64,000 nt of DNA from Rhizobium rhizoryzae (GCF_011046895.1 NZ_CP049250.1:1958501-2022500), one strand, 5' to 3'; counted from the first letter of the stretch, positions 25,981-35,103 are shown. Program-made: numbers and translations. The notes: generated by a model from the sequence alone, not told the origin.

Positions 25981-28900
25981 GTGATCCAGAGTTCAGCGTG
26001 GTTCTTGGGGGACGAGTTGGAGAACGACAGCGCTTTACTGGAGAAGGCTTGCCGCCGGATCGGCGATCTGACGACGCCTGCCTTCATCAAGGATAGCAGC
26101 CTGCGCTATGTGGCGGTCAACGCCGCCTATGCGAGCTTCTGCGGCATTCCGCTTCCCCTGTTCAAGGGCCGTCGCGCCGAGGATATCCGCGGGCTCACCG
26201 AGACCGCAGAGCTTGAGGACAAGCAGAGGCGGGCCCTTGTCTTCGGGACCGAAGAAGTGGCAACCGAACGGGAAGATTGCGGCCGTCCGCTCTATGACAT
26301 CCAGATTGAACGCTTCCTGTCCCATGACGACAGCGCCTTTCTGTTTGTTCTCTATCTGCCGCATGCAGAGCCAGAGCAGCCGTTGGTGCCGGATGGCTGT
26401 GCCCCGTCTGACGGCCTGACGGATCTGGCCGTCCTCGGACCGTCTCTCGATCTTCTCGACGCCGGAATCGCGATCTATGACCAGAACGAGACGCTCGTCT
26501 TTTTCAATGAGCATATGCGCGTGCACTTTGAGGCGCTCAATACGCCATTGTCCATCGGACGCAGGCTTTGCGACATCGTTGCAGATGCATTCCGCGCCGG
26601 TGAGGCGGCAAACGACTATGGCACGGAAGCCAGCTTGATGGGTGGTGAGGCTGTCGAGACCCGTCTTGAGGTTCTGCGCAGGCCGGAATGGCATGCCGTG
26701 GAGCCGATGCCGGATGGCCGTTGGCTTCGCAGCGTGAACAAGCGGTTGAACAATGGCTGGATGGTCATGTTGCGGCAGGACGTAACCGACCAAAAGGTAC
26801 AGGAAATGCGCCTTGCTCGCGAGGTGGAGGAAGGCCAGATTTTCCGTGCGGCATTTGAGGATCTGCCAGTTGCCGTATTCCTGCGCGATAGCCGTCACCG
26901 CATTCTCTATGTCAACCGCATCTATGAGGAAATGCTGGGGGGTGACCGTCAAAGGTTCATCGGAAAGACGGAGCAGGAAATGTTTCCGGATTCTGCCGAT
27001 CGATATCGCGAGGAAAATGAAAGGCTGCTGCAAAATGGCGGCAGTATCGAAAAGGATGAAGATGTCATCTTCCAGGACGGACACGTCATGGCGGCCATCA
27101 CCAGACTTGGCCGGATTTCTTCGCCGTCGGGTGAACCTTACATCGTCGGTTCCATAACGGACGTTTCTCTTGCCAGAGATGCGCAACGGCGCGCCGAGGC
27201 CATGCATGAGCAGTTGAAGGCCATCCTCGAAGCTCTGCCCGTTGGCCTGGCCATTCTCGACAGCACGATGCGGCTTGAATATGTGAACCAGACGCTCAAC
27301 GAGTTCTGGAGAGCGGATGGCGACGAATATCGAAACTGGACCGGGGAGCAGTATGAGGATTTCCTGCGGTTCAATTTTGCCCGCGGGATGTATGACCACG
27401 AAAATGTCGATCTCGATACCCTGATCCGCCAGCGGATCGAGATGCTGTGTCGCCCGGGACCCATCCCGCAATTCGAGCTTTCGAATCCGAGTGGCCGCCG
27501 CATTCTCGTGGACCGGATGCATGTGGGTGGCGACAAGATCCTTTTTACCTGCGTCGATATTACAGCGATCCGTCGTCGGGAGCAGGAAGCGCTGGAGGCC
27601 AGAGAGGCGCTCGACAGCCATGCGGAGATGATGCGCGATGCAACCGGTGCGATGTCGCAAGGCATTCTCATCATGCATGGCGAGGACATTGCCTTCTGCA
27701 ATGATGCGGTCCACCGCCTTCTGGATCTTCCCGAGGAAGATCTCCAGGTGGGCAAGCAATGGCGACCGCTGTATCAGCGACTGATCGAGCGAGGCAATAT
27801 TCCTGACGCGGACAAGGTGGTCCATAGACTGCTGGAGTGGGCGCAGGGGCCTGTTGGCGGGGCAAGCGCGAAAGTCTCCATGTGTATTGGGGGCGATCGC
27901 TACATCGACCTTGAAATGAAGAAGAGCGGCGAGCAGCAATATCTTGCCGTTTACACCGATGTCACCGAGATCCGCCACCGCGAGCGGGAGCTTCAGCGTC
28001 TGCTGGCGCGGGCGGAAGCCGCTGACAAGGCGAAATCGGAGTTCCTCGCCAATATGAGCCATGAGATCCGCACGCCGATGAATGGCGTCCTTGGCATGGC
28101 AGAACTGCTCTCAAAATCCAATCTCGACACCAAGCAGAAAACCTTCACCGAAATCATCGTCAAATCAGGCAAGGCGCTGATGACGATCATCAACGACATT
28201 CTGGATTTCTCCAAGATCGACGCAGGGCAGATGACGCTGCGGAAAGTGCCGTTCGATGTCGTCGACGCCGTGGAGGATGTCGCGACGCTCCTGTCCTCCT
28301 CGGCGGCGGAAAAGGACATCGAGCTCATCGTCAAGGCGAGCGGCGGCGGTACACGGGTTCTTGGCGATGCAGGGCGCTTCCGGCAAATCGTCACCAATCT
28401 GCTGGGCAATGCGATCAAGTTCACGGAGCAGGGGCATGTGCTGGTGGATGTCCATGCCGAGCGCAGTGAAGACGACCGGGTATCGCTTCACCTCAAAATA
28501 GAAGATACCGGTATCGGCATTCCGAACGAGGAACTGGACCGGATTTTCGAGAAGTTTTCCCAGGTTGACGGCTCCTCGACGCGTCGCCACGAAGGGACCG
28601 GTCTGGGGCTATCAATCACAGCGGGTCTGGTGGAAATCTTCGGCGGTACGATCCGCGTAGAGAGCAAGATCGGGCAGGGCTCGATCTTTTCTGCCGTTCT
28701 GCCCTTCGATGCGGCCCCGGGAAGCGGGGTCTCGCTCACCACGCCAGCCAGCGTGCAGAACGCAAAGATTCTCGTTATCGACGACAATCCCATCAACCGG
28801 CAGATTCTCTCCGAACAACTTGCATCCTGGGGCTTCGATGGCGTTGCCGCCGCCAGCGGTGAGGAAGGGCTTGCCGTTCTGAAGGCGGCCGACCAGTTTG

Positions 28901-29664
28901 GCGTACGGGTCGATGCCCTCATCCTCGACTACCAGATGCCCGACATGAACGGGCTTGCCGTTGCGGCAGCCATCCGCAAAGATGCGCGGCTGGCCGATCT
29001 GCCGATCATTTTCCTGACTTCCATGGATACGGCGCATGCGGAGGTGGGCAATGAAGGCCTGAATGTTCAGGCGCATCTCATGAAGCCGGCGCGCGGGCAG
29101 TTGCTGCACTCCACGCTCGTCGATGTGGTGCGAAATGGCAGGCGAGACAGGGACGCTTCGGAAGCTGCCAAGCAAGTTTCGACGAGGCCCGTCAAGCCTG
29201 TTGCCAGTGCTGCGCGAGAGGCTCCGATGCTCCGGGGTGGCGTCGTTCGTCCACCGCCCGGCGGACTTGAAGTTCTGGTCGCGGAAGACAATGAGGTGAA
29301 CCAGATCGTTTTCACCCAGATCCTGCAATCCATGGGCGTGCGCTTCCGCATGGAGGAAAATGGAGAACAGGCCGTTGCCGCCTGGATGCAAGAAAGACCG
29401 CGCCTCATCCTGATGGATGTCTCGATGCCGCTCATGAACGGACATCAGGCAACCCGCCGTATCCGGGAGATCGAGCGGTCGGAAGGTGGCCATACCCCGA
29501 TCATCGGCGTAACGGCCCACGCGCTGGAAAGCGACCGTGATCTCTGTCTGGCAGCGGGAATGGATGACTATCTCTCCAAGCCGATCAGCCCGGAAATCCT
29601 GATCGCCAAGATCAGTGAGTGGTATTCACCGGATGCGGAAGCCGACGGCGCTTTTCAGGTCTGA
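25981..29664 (+). CDS. Hybrid sensor histidine kinase with PAS domains and two receiver domains
   Basis: This 1227-residue protein has no clear membrane segment and is probably cytoplasmic. About four PAS-type domains fill residues 15-670, alternating with linkers, then a coiled coil, the dimerisation domain with the phosphoacceptor His694 in NMSHEIRTPMNG, the ATPase domain (NLLGNAIKF, DTGIGIP, GTGLGLSI), a first receiver with Asp983 (LILDYQMPD) and a second with Asp1146 (LILMDVSMPLMNG). No HPt domain and no adjacent regulator are present, so output must go through a protein elsewhere. Start: GTG at 25981. The 335 bases upstream hold no gene that I can support. Its stop abuts the stop of mnmD. 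Confidence 0.92.
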   Translation: MIQSSAWFLGDELENDSALLEKACRRIGDLTTPAFIKDSSLRYVAVNAAYASFCGIPLPLFKGRRAEDIRGLTETAELEDKQRRALVFGTEEVATEREDCGRPLYDIQIERFLSHDDSAFLFVLYLPHAEPEQPLVPDGCAPSDGLTDLAVLGPSLDLLDAGIAIYDQNETLVFFNEHMRVHFEALNTPLSIGRRLCDIVADAFRAGEAANDYGTEASLMGGEAVETRLEVLRRPEWHAVEPMPDGRWLRSVNKRLNNGWMVMLRQDVTDQKVQEMRLAREVEEGQIFRAAFEDLPVAVFLRDSRHRILYVNRIYEEMLGGDRQRFIGKTEQEMFPDSADRYREENERLLQNGGSIEKDEDVIFQDGHVMAAITRLGRISSPSGEPYIVGSITDVSLARDAQRRAEAMHEQLKAILEALPVGLAILDSTMRLEYVNQTLNEFWRADGDEYRNWTGEQYEDFLRFNFARGMYDHENVDLDTLIRQRIEMLCRPGPIPQFELSNPSGRRILVDRMHVGGDKILFTCVDITAIRRREQEALEAREALDSHAEMMRDATGAMSQGILIMHGEDIAFCNDAVHRLLDLPEEDLQVGKQWRPLYQRLIERGNIPDADKVVHRLLEWAQGPVGGASAKVSMCIGGDRYIDLEMKKSGEQQYLAVYTDVTEIRHRERELQRLLARAEAADKAKSEFLANMSHEIRTPMNGVLGMAELLSKSNLDTKQKTFTEIIVKSGKALMTIINDILDFSKIDAGQMTLRKVPFDVVDAVEDVATLLSSSAAEKDIELIVKASGGGTRVLGDAGRFRQIVTNLLGNAIKFTEQGHVLVDVHAERSEDDRVSLHLKIEDTGIGIPNEELDRIFEKFSQVDGSSTRRHEGTGLGLSITAGLVEIFGGTIRVESKIGQGSIFSAVLPFDAAPGSGVSLTTPASVQNAKILVIDDNPINRQILSEQLASWGFDGVAAASGEEGLAVLKAADQFGVRVDALILDYQMPDMNGLAVAAAIRKDARLADLPIIFLTSMDTAHAEVGNEGLNVQAHLMKPARGQLLHSTLVDVVRNGRRDRDASEAAKQVSTRPVKPVASAAREAPMLRGGVVRPPPGGLEVLVAEDNEVNQIVFTQILQSMGVRFRMEENGEQAVAAWMQERPRLILMDVSMPLMNGHQATRRIREIERSEGGHTPIIGVTAHALESDRDLCLAAGMDDYLSKPISPEILIAKISEWYSPDAEADGAFQV

Positions 29665-30390
29665 TCATGCTGGATCGTCTGAAGGCCTGATACCACACAG
29701 CATTTCTCGCTTGCCCGCAAAGCCCGGCCGTCGTTCCACGACAAAGCCTGCCGCCTGCAAATTTCTCCGCACGAAGCCTGCCGCTGCATAAGTGGCGAAT
29801 GTACCGTCCAGGACGGTTTTCTTGCAGACTGCCGTCATGAGCTCCAGCGACCACATGGCCGGATTGCGCGAGGGTGCGAACCCATCCAGAAACCACGCAT
29901 CGAACGCGCCATCCCAATGCGGAACACATAACTCCGCTGCGCCGCAAACGACAGTCAGGCGAACCCGATCGTTCAGGTTAAGCGATACGATGCCTTCGGG
30001 CCGCTCCGGCCAGAGGGCAGCGAGTGCCTTGCGCTCTGCATCCACCTCCGGCCAATGGGCAAGTGCGCGGTCTATTTCGTTTGCGGCCATCGGCAGCAGC
30101 TCGAATGAGGTGAAATGCAGGCTTGCGTCGAAGGGTGCTGTCTGCTCCCACTGGCGCCATGTTTCGCAAAAGTTCAGGCCCGTTCCGAAGCCGAGTTCGC
30201 CGATGCGAAATTCACCCGGCCTCTGCCAGCGCTGCGGCAGACCGTTTCCAGCCAGGAACACGTGGCTGCATTCGAGCCTGCCATCGGTCTGGCAATAAAA
30301 GTGATCGCCAAACTGGGTGGAATAGGGCATATCGCCCTCGCGCCATTCCAGCGGTGTCGCCTCGTTTTCAGTCTGTCCGGGAGCCGTCAT
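29665..30390 (-). CDS. mnmD: tRNA wobble-uridine methyltransferase MnmD
   Basis: A 241-residue SAM-dependent methyltransferase matching the MnmC1/MnmD domain, which methylates 5-aminomethyl-2-thiouridine at tRNA position 34. Visible features are LEWREGDMPYSTQFGDHFY near the start, the SAM motif GELGFGTGLNF (64-74) and WFLDGFAPSRNPAMW. In many gammaproteobacteria this domain is fused to an FAD oxidoreductase; here the two are separate and divergent. The ATG at 30390 has AAAGGATG upstream and overlaps the start codon of the oxidoreductase by two bases. Confidence 0.92.
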   Translation of the reverse strand: MTAPGQTENEATPLEWREGDMPYSTQFGDHFYCQTDGRLECSHVFLAGNGLPQRWQRPGEFRIGELGFGTGLNFCETWRQWEQTAPFDASLHFTSFELLPMAANEIDRALAHWPEVDAERKALAALWPERPEGIVSLNLNDRVRLTVVCGAAELCVPHWDGAFDAWFLDGFAPSRNPAMWSLELMTAVCKKTVLDGTFATYAAAGFVRRNLQAAGFVVERRPGFAGKREMLCGIRPSDDPA

Positions 30391-31591
30391 GGTTCATCCT
30401 TTTCTGACCCATGCGGATAATGTGCTGCCCTCCGGCGGTCAATCCGTATCGGCAAGGCGCGCCGTCGATCTTCTGGTCATCGGTGCAGGTGTCATGGGTC
30501 TATGGCTTGTGCTGAAGGCTGGCCACGCTGGATTAAAGACCCTGCTCGTCGATGCACAGGCGCCCGCCGCGGGTGCGAGCGGCGGCCTGCTTGGCGCCCT
30601 GATGGCGCACACGCCCGACCGCTGGAACGAGAAGAAACAGTTTCAGTTCGATGCGCTCGTCCAACTCGAAGAAGAGGTAGCGCGGCTGGAGGCTGAAACA
30701 GGCCTTTCCTGCGGCTATAGCCGGTGCGGGCGGTTGATTCCGCTGCCCAAGCCGCATCTGCGCACCATTGCAGAACGTAATGGCGAGGATGCAGTTCTTC
30801 GATGGCAGAGCGGGGAGAGGCGTTTCGACTGGCGGGTGCTGGATACACCTGCCGATCCCACTTGGCTTTCTCCAGACGCGTGTGGTGCCGGGTTGATCGA
30901 TGACGGTCTGGCAGGACGTGTATCGCCGCGCAGTCTGGTCGCCGCACTCGTGGCTGCTTGCGACCAGTTGCCGACCGTAAGCCGGCTGGATGGTGAGGCC
31001 GTTGCCAGGCTTCTCCCTGGTCGGGCCATCCTGTCGAATGGCGAAGACATCCGGTTCGGTCAGGCAGTGGTTGCGGCAGGCGTCGGTTCCTTTGGGCTGC
31101 TGGATAGGCTGGGGCCGGTGCTTCGCAAGCCGTTGGGGCGTGGCGTGAAAGGACAGGCAGCCTTGCTGAAGGCGGATGTTCCGGCAGACGCTCCGATCAT
31201 TTATCTCAACGGGGTCTATGTGGTGCCGCACGAGAATGGCACGGTTGCAATCGGCAGTACGAGCGAGGAAGAGTTCGATGCGCCGTTCGACACGGATCAT
31301 CGGCTGGATGCGCTTGTCGAAAAGGCGCGGGGTCTGTGTCCTGCGATTGCCGAGGCGCCGTTGGTAGAGCGGTGGGCCGGCTTGCGGCCACGGGCGGTGG
31401 ATCGCGATCCGATGATTGGCCCGCATCCCGATGCGCCCAATGTTTTCGCACTGACGGGCGGTTTCAAGGTCTCGTTCGGGATCGCCCATCGTCTGGCGGA
31501 TGCGGTCCTTTCCGGCATGGCGGGGCAGCCGATGTTGGTTCCGGGTAGTTACGTGCTGGAGCATCATCTGAAAGTTGCATCCGCGGAGTGA
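30389..31591 (+). CDS. FAD-dependent oxidoreductase (DAO family; MnmC2/glycine oxidase-like)
   Basis: This 400-residue D-amino-acid-oxidase-fold protein has LLVIGAGVMGLWLVLKAGHAG at residues 29-49 (FAD-binding) and a C-terminal RWAGLRPRAVDRDPMIGPHPD block seen in glycine oxidase and MnmC. The adjacency to mnmD suggests that it removes the carboxymethyl group from cmnm5U in tRNA, the step preceding MnmD, but a glycine or sarcosine oxidase role cannot be excluded. A GGGAG at seven bases supports the ATG at 30389, which lies inside the CAT of the mnmD start. Confidence 0.82.
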   Translation: MVHPFLTHADNVLPSGGQSVSARRAVDLLVIGAGVMGLWLVLKAGHAGLKTLLVDAQAPAAGASGGLLGALMAHTPDRWNEKKQFQFDALVQLEEEVARLEAETGLSCGYSRCGRLIPLPKPHLRTIAERNGEDAVLRWQSGERRFDWRVLDTPADPTWLSPDACGAGLIDDGLAGRVSPRSLVAALVAACDQLPTVSRLDGEAVARLLPGRAILSNGEDIRFGQAVVAAGVGSFGLLDRLGPVLRKPLGRGVKGQAALLKADVPADAPIIYLNGVYVVPHENGTVAIGSTSEEEFDAPFDTDHRLDALVEKARGLCPAIAEAPLVERWAGLRPRAVDRDPMIGPHPDAPNVFALTGGFKVSFGIAHRLADAVLSGMAGQPMLVPGSYVLEHHLKVASAE

Positions 31592-31675
31592 AATCGACAT
31601 ATCCGTGTCGTCACGCTGTCATCTGAATCACCTATCTGCTGCTCGGCGAGGTCGGGGGACCTTGGAGGTTAGCAG

Positions 31676-32383
31676 ATGCGGTATGCCATCAATTTTACGC
31701 CCACGGCGGCAGATCCACTGACCATTGCCGCATCGCAATGGCTTGGGCGAAATGCGTTCTCCGGTGAGGCCATGGAATTGCCATTCATCCGGGAACTCGG
31801 CCTGCACGAGATTGCCTTCAACACGGCGGTGCCGCGCCGCTATGGCTTTCACGCGACGCTGAAGCCGCCCTTCCGGCTTGCAGACGGCATGACCGAACCG
31901 ATGCTGCTTCGGCATCTTCTGCATTTTACAGGTCAGCATCAGCCGATACCCCTGCCACGTCTCGAAGTCGTGCGGCTTGGAAACCGTTTTGCGCTTGCGC
32001 CGGAGCGCCCATGCCCGGATCTCAACCATCTGGCCTCGAGCGTCGTGATGCATTTTGATGCGTTCCGGGCTCCGCTTTCGGAAGCGGAACTGGAGCGGGT
32101 CGATACGGAGCGCCTGTCGGCCTCGCAGTTTTCCAATCTGCACCGGTTTGGCCATCCCCATGTGATGGACGAGTTCCGTTTTCACATGACGCTGACAGGT
32201 CCCGTGGGGTCGACGGAAATGCCGGTCTTCGAGCAGGTGCTGAAGCGCTATTTCGACCCCATTCTCCAGCGGCCGCAGATGTTGGTCAATCTTGCGCTGT
32301 TTGTCGAGACAGAGCCGGGTGCGCCGTTCCTGGTACACTCGCTTCATCCGCTGGGCAGTGTCTCCGCGAGGCGGATCGCTTGA
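31676..32383 (+). CDS. DUF1045 2H-phosphoesterase-like protein
   Basis: A 235-residue protein with the two histidine motifs of the 2H phosphoesterase fold: FHATLKPPF (His59) and FHMTLTGP (His170). DUF1045 proteins usually sit in phosphonate (phn) clusters, where they may hydrolyse cyclic phosphate intermediates. No phn gene is seen here; the neighbours are an oxidoreductase and, 100 bases downstream, puuE. The reaction is therefore open. GGAGG precedes the ATG. Confidence 0.85.
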   Translation: MRYAINFTPTAADPLTIAASQWLGRNAFSGEAMELPFIRELGLHEIAFNTAVPRRYGFHATLKPPFRLADGMTEPMLLRHLLHFTGQHQPIPLPRLEVVRLGNRFALAPERPCPDLNHLASSVVMHFDAFRAPLSEAELERVDTERLSASQFSNLHRFGHPHVMDEFRFHMTLTGPVGSTEMPVFEQVLKRYFDPILQRPQMLVNLALFVETEPGAPFLVHSLHPLGSVSARRIA

Positions 32384-32483
32384 GCCGCGTTTCGTGAAAA
32401 TGTCTTGTGCAATGCATTAGAAACACTCGACATTTGATGAACGAGTGCTACCGTCGAAAGCCTGTTTGAGAAGGTGATTTTCG

Positions 32484-33407
32484 ATGGTGGCAGAACCCTA
32501 TCCGCGTGATCTCATTGGTTACGGTCGCAATATTCCGGACCCGAAATGGCCGGGTGGTGCGCGTATCGCGGTCCAGTTTGTGATCAATTACGAGGAGGGT
32601 GGCGAAAGTTGCATTCTCGATGGTGATCCTGCATCGGAAAACCTGCTGTCGGAAATCGTCGGCGCGGCGGCATGGCCCGGGCAGCGCAATCTCAATATGG
32701 AAAGCATCTATGAATATGGTTCGCGCGCTGGCTTCTGGCGTCTGCACCGCCTGTTCACGGAGCTGAACATTCCCTGCACGGTCTATGGCGTGACGCTTGC
32801 GATGATGCGCAACCCGGATGCCGTGGCAGCCATGAACGAGGCGGGCTGGGAAATCGCGAGCCACGGCTATCGCTGGCATGAATACAAGGATTACCCGGAG
32901 GAGCTTGAGCGGCAGCATATCCTCGATGCGGTGCGCCTGCATACGGAGGTCGCTGGTGAGCGCCCCTATGGCATGTATCAGGGCAAGCCATCCATCAACA
33001 CATTGCGACTGGTGCAGGAGGAGGGCGGTTTCCTCTATTCCTCCGACAGTTATGCGGACGATCTGCCCTTCTGGGTGAAGGGCGTGGATGCCAAGCCTTT
33101 CCTCATCATTCCCTACACGCTGGATGCCAATGACATGCGGTTTGCTACACCGCAGGGTTTCAATTCGGGCGACCAGTTCTATACTTACCTGAAGGACACG
33201 TTCGACGCGCTCTATCAGGAAGGCAAGGACGGCGCGCCCAAGATGATGTCCGTCGGTCTGCACTGCCGCCTCGTTGGCCGTCCGGGCCGTATCGCCGCGC
33301 TCAGGCGCTTCATGGAATATGTGCTCGAACACAAGAAGGTCTGGATTCCGAAGCGGATCGAGATTGCCCGCCATTGGCACGAGCACCACAAGCCGGACAC
33401 GATCTGA
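32484..33407 (+). CDS. puuE: Allantoinase PuuE (polysaccharide-deacetylase fold)
   Basis: A 307-residue NodB-fold enzyme that hydrolyses allantoin to allantoate, distinct from metal-dependent AllB. It has the family start YPRDLIGYGRNIPDPKWPGG, NYEEGGE, SHGYRWHEY and the late HCRLVGRPGR. It is the first gene of the operon puuE-uraD-mntA-hepT-allA-uraH-phosphoesterase; uraD begins two bases after its stop. Confidence 0.95.
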   Translation: MVAEPYPRDLIGYGRNIPDPKWPGGARIAVQFVINYEEGGESCILDGDPASENLLSEIVGAAAWPGQRNLNMESIYEYGSRAGFWRLHRLFTELNIPCTVYGVTLAMMRNPDAVAAMNEAGWEIASHGYRWHEYKDYPEELERQHILDAVRLHTEVAGERPYGMYQGKPSINTLRLVQEEGGFLYSSDSYADDLPFWVKGVDAKPFLIIPYTLDANDMRFATPQGFNSGDQFYTYLKDTFDALYQEGKDGAPKMMSVGLHCRLVGRPGRIAALRRFMEYVLEHKKVWIPKRIEIARHWHEHHKPDTI

Positions 33408-33409
33408 TC

Positions 33410-33907
33410 ATGACACGGGAAGACTTTGTCGACCGCTTTGGCGGCGTTTTCGAACATTCGCCCTTTATTGCAGAACGCGCCTATGACGACGATCTGGTGC
33501 GCGGTGAGGCACTCAATGCCCAGCGGGTTCATGCAGCGCTGGTGGCGGTCTTTCGCGTAGCATCCGAGGAAGAGCGGCTAGGCGTGCTGCGCGCGCACCC
33601 GGATCTCGCGGGCAGGCTTGCGATTGCGGGGGAACTCACCGAAGACAGTCGGAAGGAGCAGGCAGGCGCAGGGCTGGATCGCCTTTCGCCGGAAGAGCAT
33701 GCCCGATTCACCGAGTTGAACGATGCATATACGCAGAAATTCGGTTTCCCCTTCATCATTGCGGTCAAGGGGTTGAACAGGCACGATATCCTGTCCGCTT
33801 TCGAGACGCGGGTGAATAACAGCAGGGACGAAGAGTTTTTGACCGCATGCGGGCAGGTGGAGCGTATCGCACTCCTGCGCCTTGAAAGCATGCTGCCTTC
33901 CGCATGA
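33410..33907 (+). CDS. uraD: 2-oxo-4-hydroxy-4-carboxy-5-ureidoimidazoline (OHCU) decarboxylase
   Basis: A 165-residue all-helical enzyme that decarboxylates OHCU to S-allantoin. Catalytic-type residues are seen in FEHSPFIAERAYD (the early histidine) and LRAHPDLAGRLA, and in FGFPFIIAVKG. I start at the ATG at 33410 (MTREDFVDRFGG), two bases after the puuE stop; the frame extends to 33374 inside puuE. A toxin-antitoxin pair follows at 33 bases. Confidence 0.94.
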   Translation: MTREDFVDRFGGVFEHSPFIAERAYDDDLVRGEALNAQRVHAALVAVFRVASEEERLGVLRAHPDLAGRLAIAGELTEDSRKEQAGAGLDRLSPEEHARFTELNDAYTQKFGFPFIIAVKGLNRHDILSAFETRVNNSRDEEFLTACGQVERIALLRLESMLPSA

Positions 33908-33940
33908 GGATGGGGTAGGATAGCCCGACAGGAGTTGAAC

Positions 33941-34231
33941 ATGCGCCCATCAGAAGTGCTGGAGAAAAACAGGGAGGCGATCCGGGCGCTCGTCGCGCGC
34001 CACCGGCTGGCGAACCCCCGCATATTCGGCTCTGTTGCGCGCGGTGAGGATCGCGACGACAGCGATCTGGATATTCTGGTCGATACACTGGAGGACACCA
34101 CGCTTTTCGATCTTGGCGGTCTTCAGCACGAGTTGGAGAACTTGCTGCAAATGCGCGTTGATCTTGCAACCAGCAAGGGGCTTCGCCCGAGGGTCAGGGA
34201 TCGCGTTCTGGCCGAGGCTGTTGCCTTATGA
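33941..34231 (+). CDS. mntA: MntA-type nucleotidyltransferase antitoxin
   Basis: A 96-residue minimal nucleotidyltransferase with the GS-x10-DxD signature: Gly30-Ser31 and Asp42/Asp44 in RIFGSVARGEDRDDSDLD. In HepT-MntA systems this protein inactivates the HEPN toxin by AMP transfer to its tyrosine. I chose the ATG at 33941, six bases after a GGAG, over the TTG at 33935. Its TGA overlaps the hepT ATG by four bases. It is odd in sitting between uraD and allA of the urate degradation operon. Confidence 0.88.
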   Translation: MRPSEVLEKNREAIRALVARHRLANPRIFGSVARGEDRDDSDLDILVDTLEDTTLFDLGGLQHELENLLQMRVDLATSKGLRPRVRDRVLAEAVAL

Positions 34232-34596
34232 GTTTCGACCGCGGCAGGTTGCTTGATCACATCGAACAGATGGAAGAAGCCGCTGAAAACGCAATTGCGT
34301 TCGTCTCAAATTCTGAAAAGATCGACGTCATTCGCGATATCAAGACACAGATGGCAGTCTCTATGGCTCTGGTGATCCTGGGAGAAAGTGTTGCCAAGGT
34401 CCTGAGATTAAATCCGCATATCGGCGATGATCATCCTGAAATTCCGTGGATGAAGATAAAGGCCATGCGTAACCTCGTCGCGCACGACTATTTCGAATTG
34501 GAGTTCGAGGTCGTCTGGAAGACAGTACGCGAAGACTTGCCGCAACTCCTTGCCCAGCTTCGGGCTCTGCGCCATATCCATGCCCAAGGTGAATAA
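34228..34596 (+). CDS. hepT: HepT-type HEPN ribonuclease toxin (DUF86)
   Basis: A 122-residue helical HEPN protein with the complete RX4HXY motif, Arg81-His86-Tyr88 in MRNLVAHDYFE. The arginine and histidine are the RNase site and the tyrosine is the residue AMPylated by MntA in studied pairs, so both toxin and control look intact. It overlaps mntA by four bases, and allA starts six bases after its stop, so the pair is transcribed with the allantoin genes unless it has its own promoter. Confidence 0.9.
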   Translation: MSFDRGRLLDHIEQMEEAAENAIAFVSNSEKIDVIRDIKTQMAVSMALVILGESVAKVLRLNPHIGDDHPEIPWMKIKAMRNLVAHDYFELEFEVVWKTVREDLPQLLAQLRALRHIHAQGE

Positions 34597-34602
34597 CTAC
34601 AG

Positions 34603-35103
34603 ATGTCCAAAATCCTGCCGATCCAGCCGCTCACTCAAGCCGCATTTGCGCCGTTCGGTCAGGTGATCGAGGCCGATCCCGCCCGTATGAAGTTTATCAA
34701 TGGCGGCAATACCGAGCGGTTTCATGCGCTCGCGGAAGCGGAGGTTTCAGGTGAAGATGCGCGTGTCATCATCAACATCTTCCGGGGCCAGCCTCGGCCG
34801 TTTCCCTATGCGCTGACGATGATGGAGCGCCACCCGTTCGGCAGCCAGAGTTTTTCGCCGCTGAACGGCAGGCCTTATCTGGTGGTTGTGTCGGAAGATG
34901 AAGGCGGCCAGCCCGGCGAACCACAGGTGTTTCTGGCGCGGGGCGACCAGGGCGTGAACTATCGCCGCAATGTCTGGCATCATCCGCTGATGACGATCGG
35001 CACGGTTTCCGATTTTCTGGTCGTGGACCGGGACGGACCGGACAACAATCTGGAAGAATTCTTTTATCCTCAGCCCTACAGCATCAGCGAGCCCAGTTTA
35101 TGA
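34603..35103 (+). CDS. allA: Ureidoglycolate lyase
   Basis: A 166-residue cupin-fold enzyme that splits ureidoglycolate into glyoxylate and urea. Family features seen are FAPFGQVIE, the [14 protein letters not shown] segment, the [12 protein letters not shown] metal-type histidine, and [14 protein letters not shown]. It overlaps uraH by four bases (ATGA). Its substrate must come from allantoate by a step whose gene is not recognised in this window. Confidence 0.94.
   Translation: MSKILPIQPLTQAAFAPFGQVIEADPARMKFINGGNTERFHALAEAEVSGEDARVIINIFRGQPRPFPYALTMMERHPFGSQSFSPLNGRPYLVVVSEDEGGQPGEPQVFLARGDQGVNYRRNVWHHPLMTIGTVSDFLVVDRDGPDNNLEEFFYPQPYSISEPSL

Noticed and set aside
26035..28062. 675-residue minus-strand frame inside the hybrid kinase
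   Set aside because: Lies wholly antisense to PAS and kinase domains with clear motifs; no ribosome site or recognisable domain.
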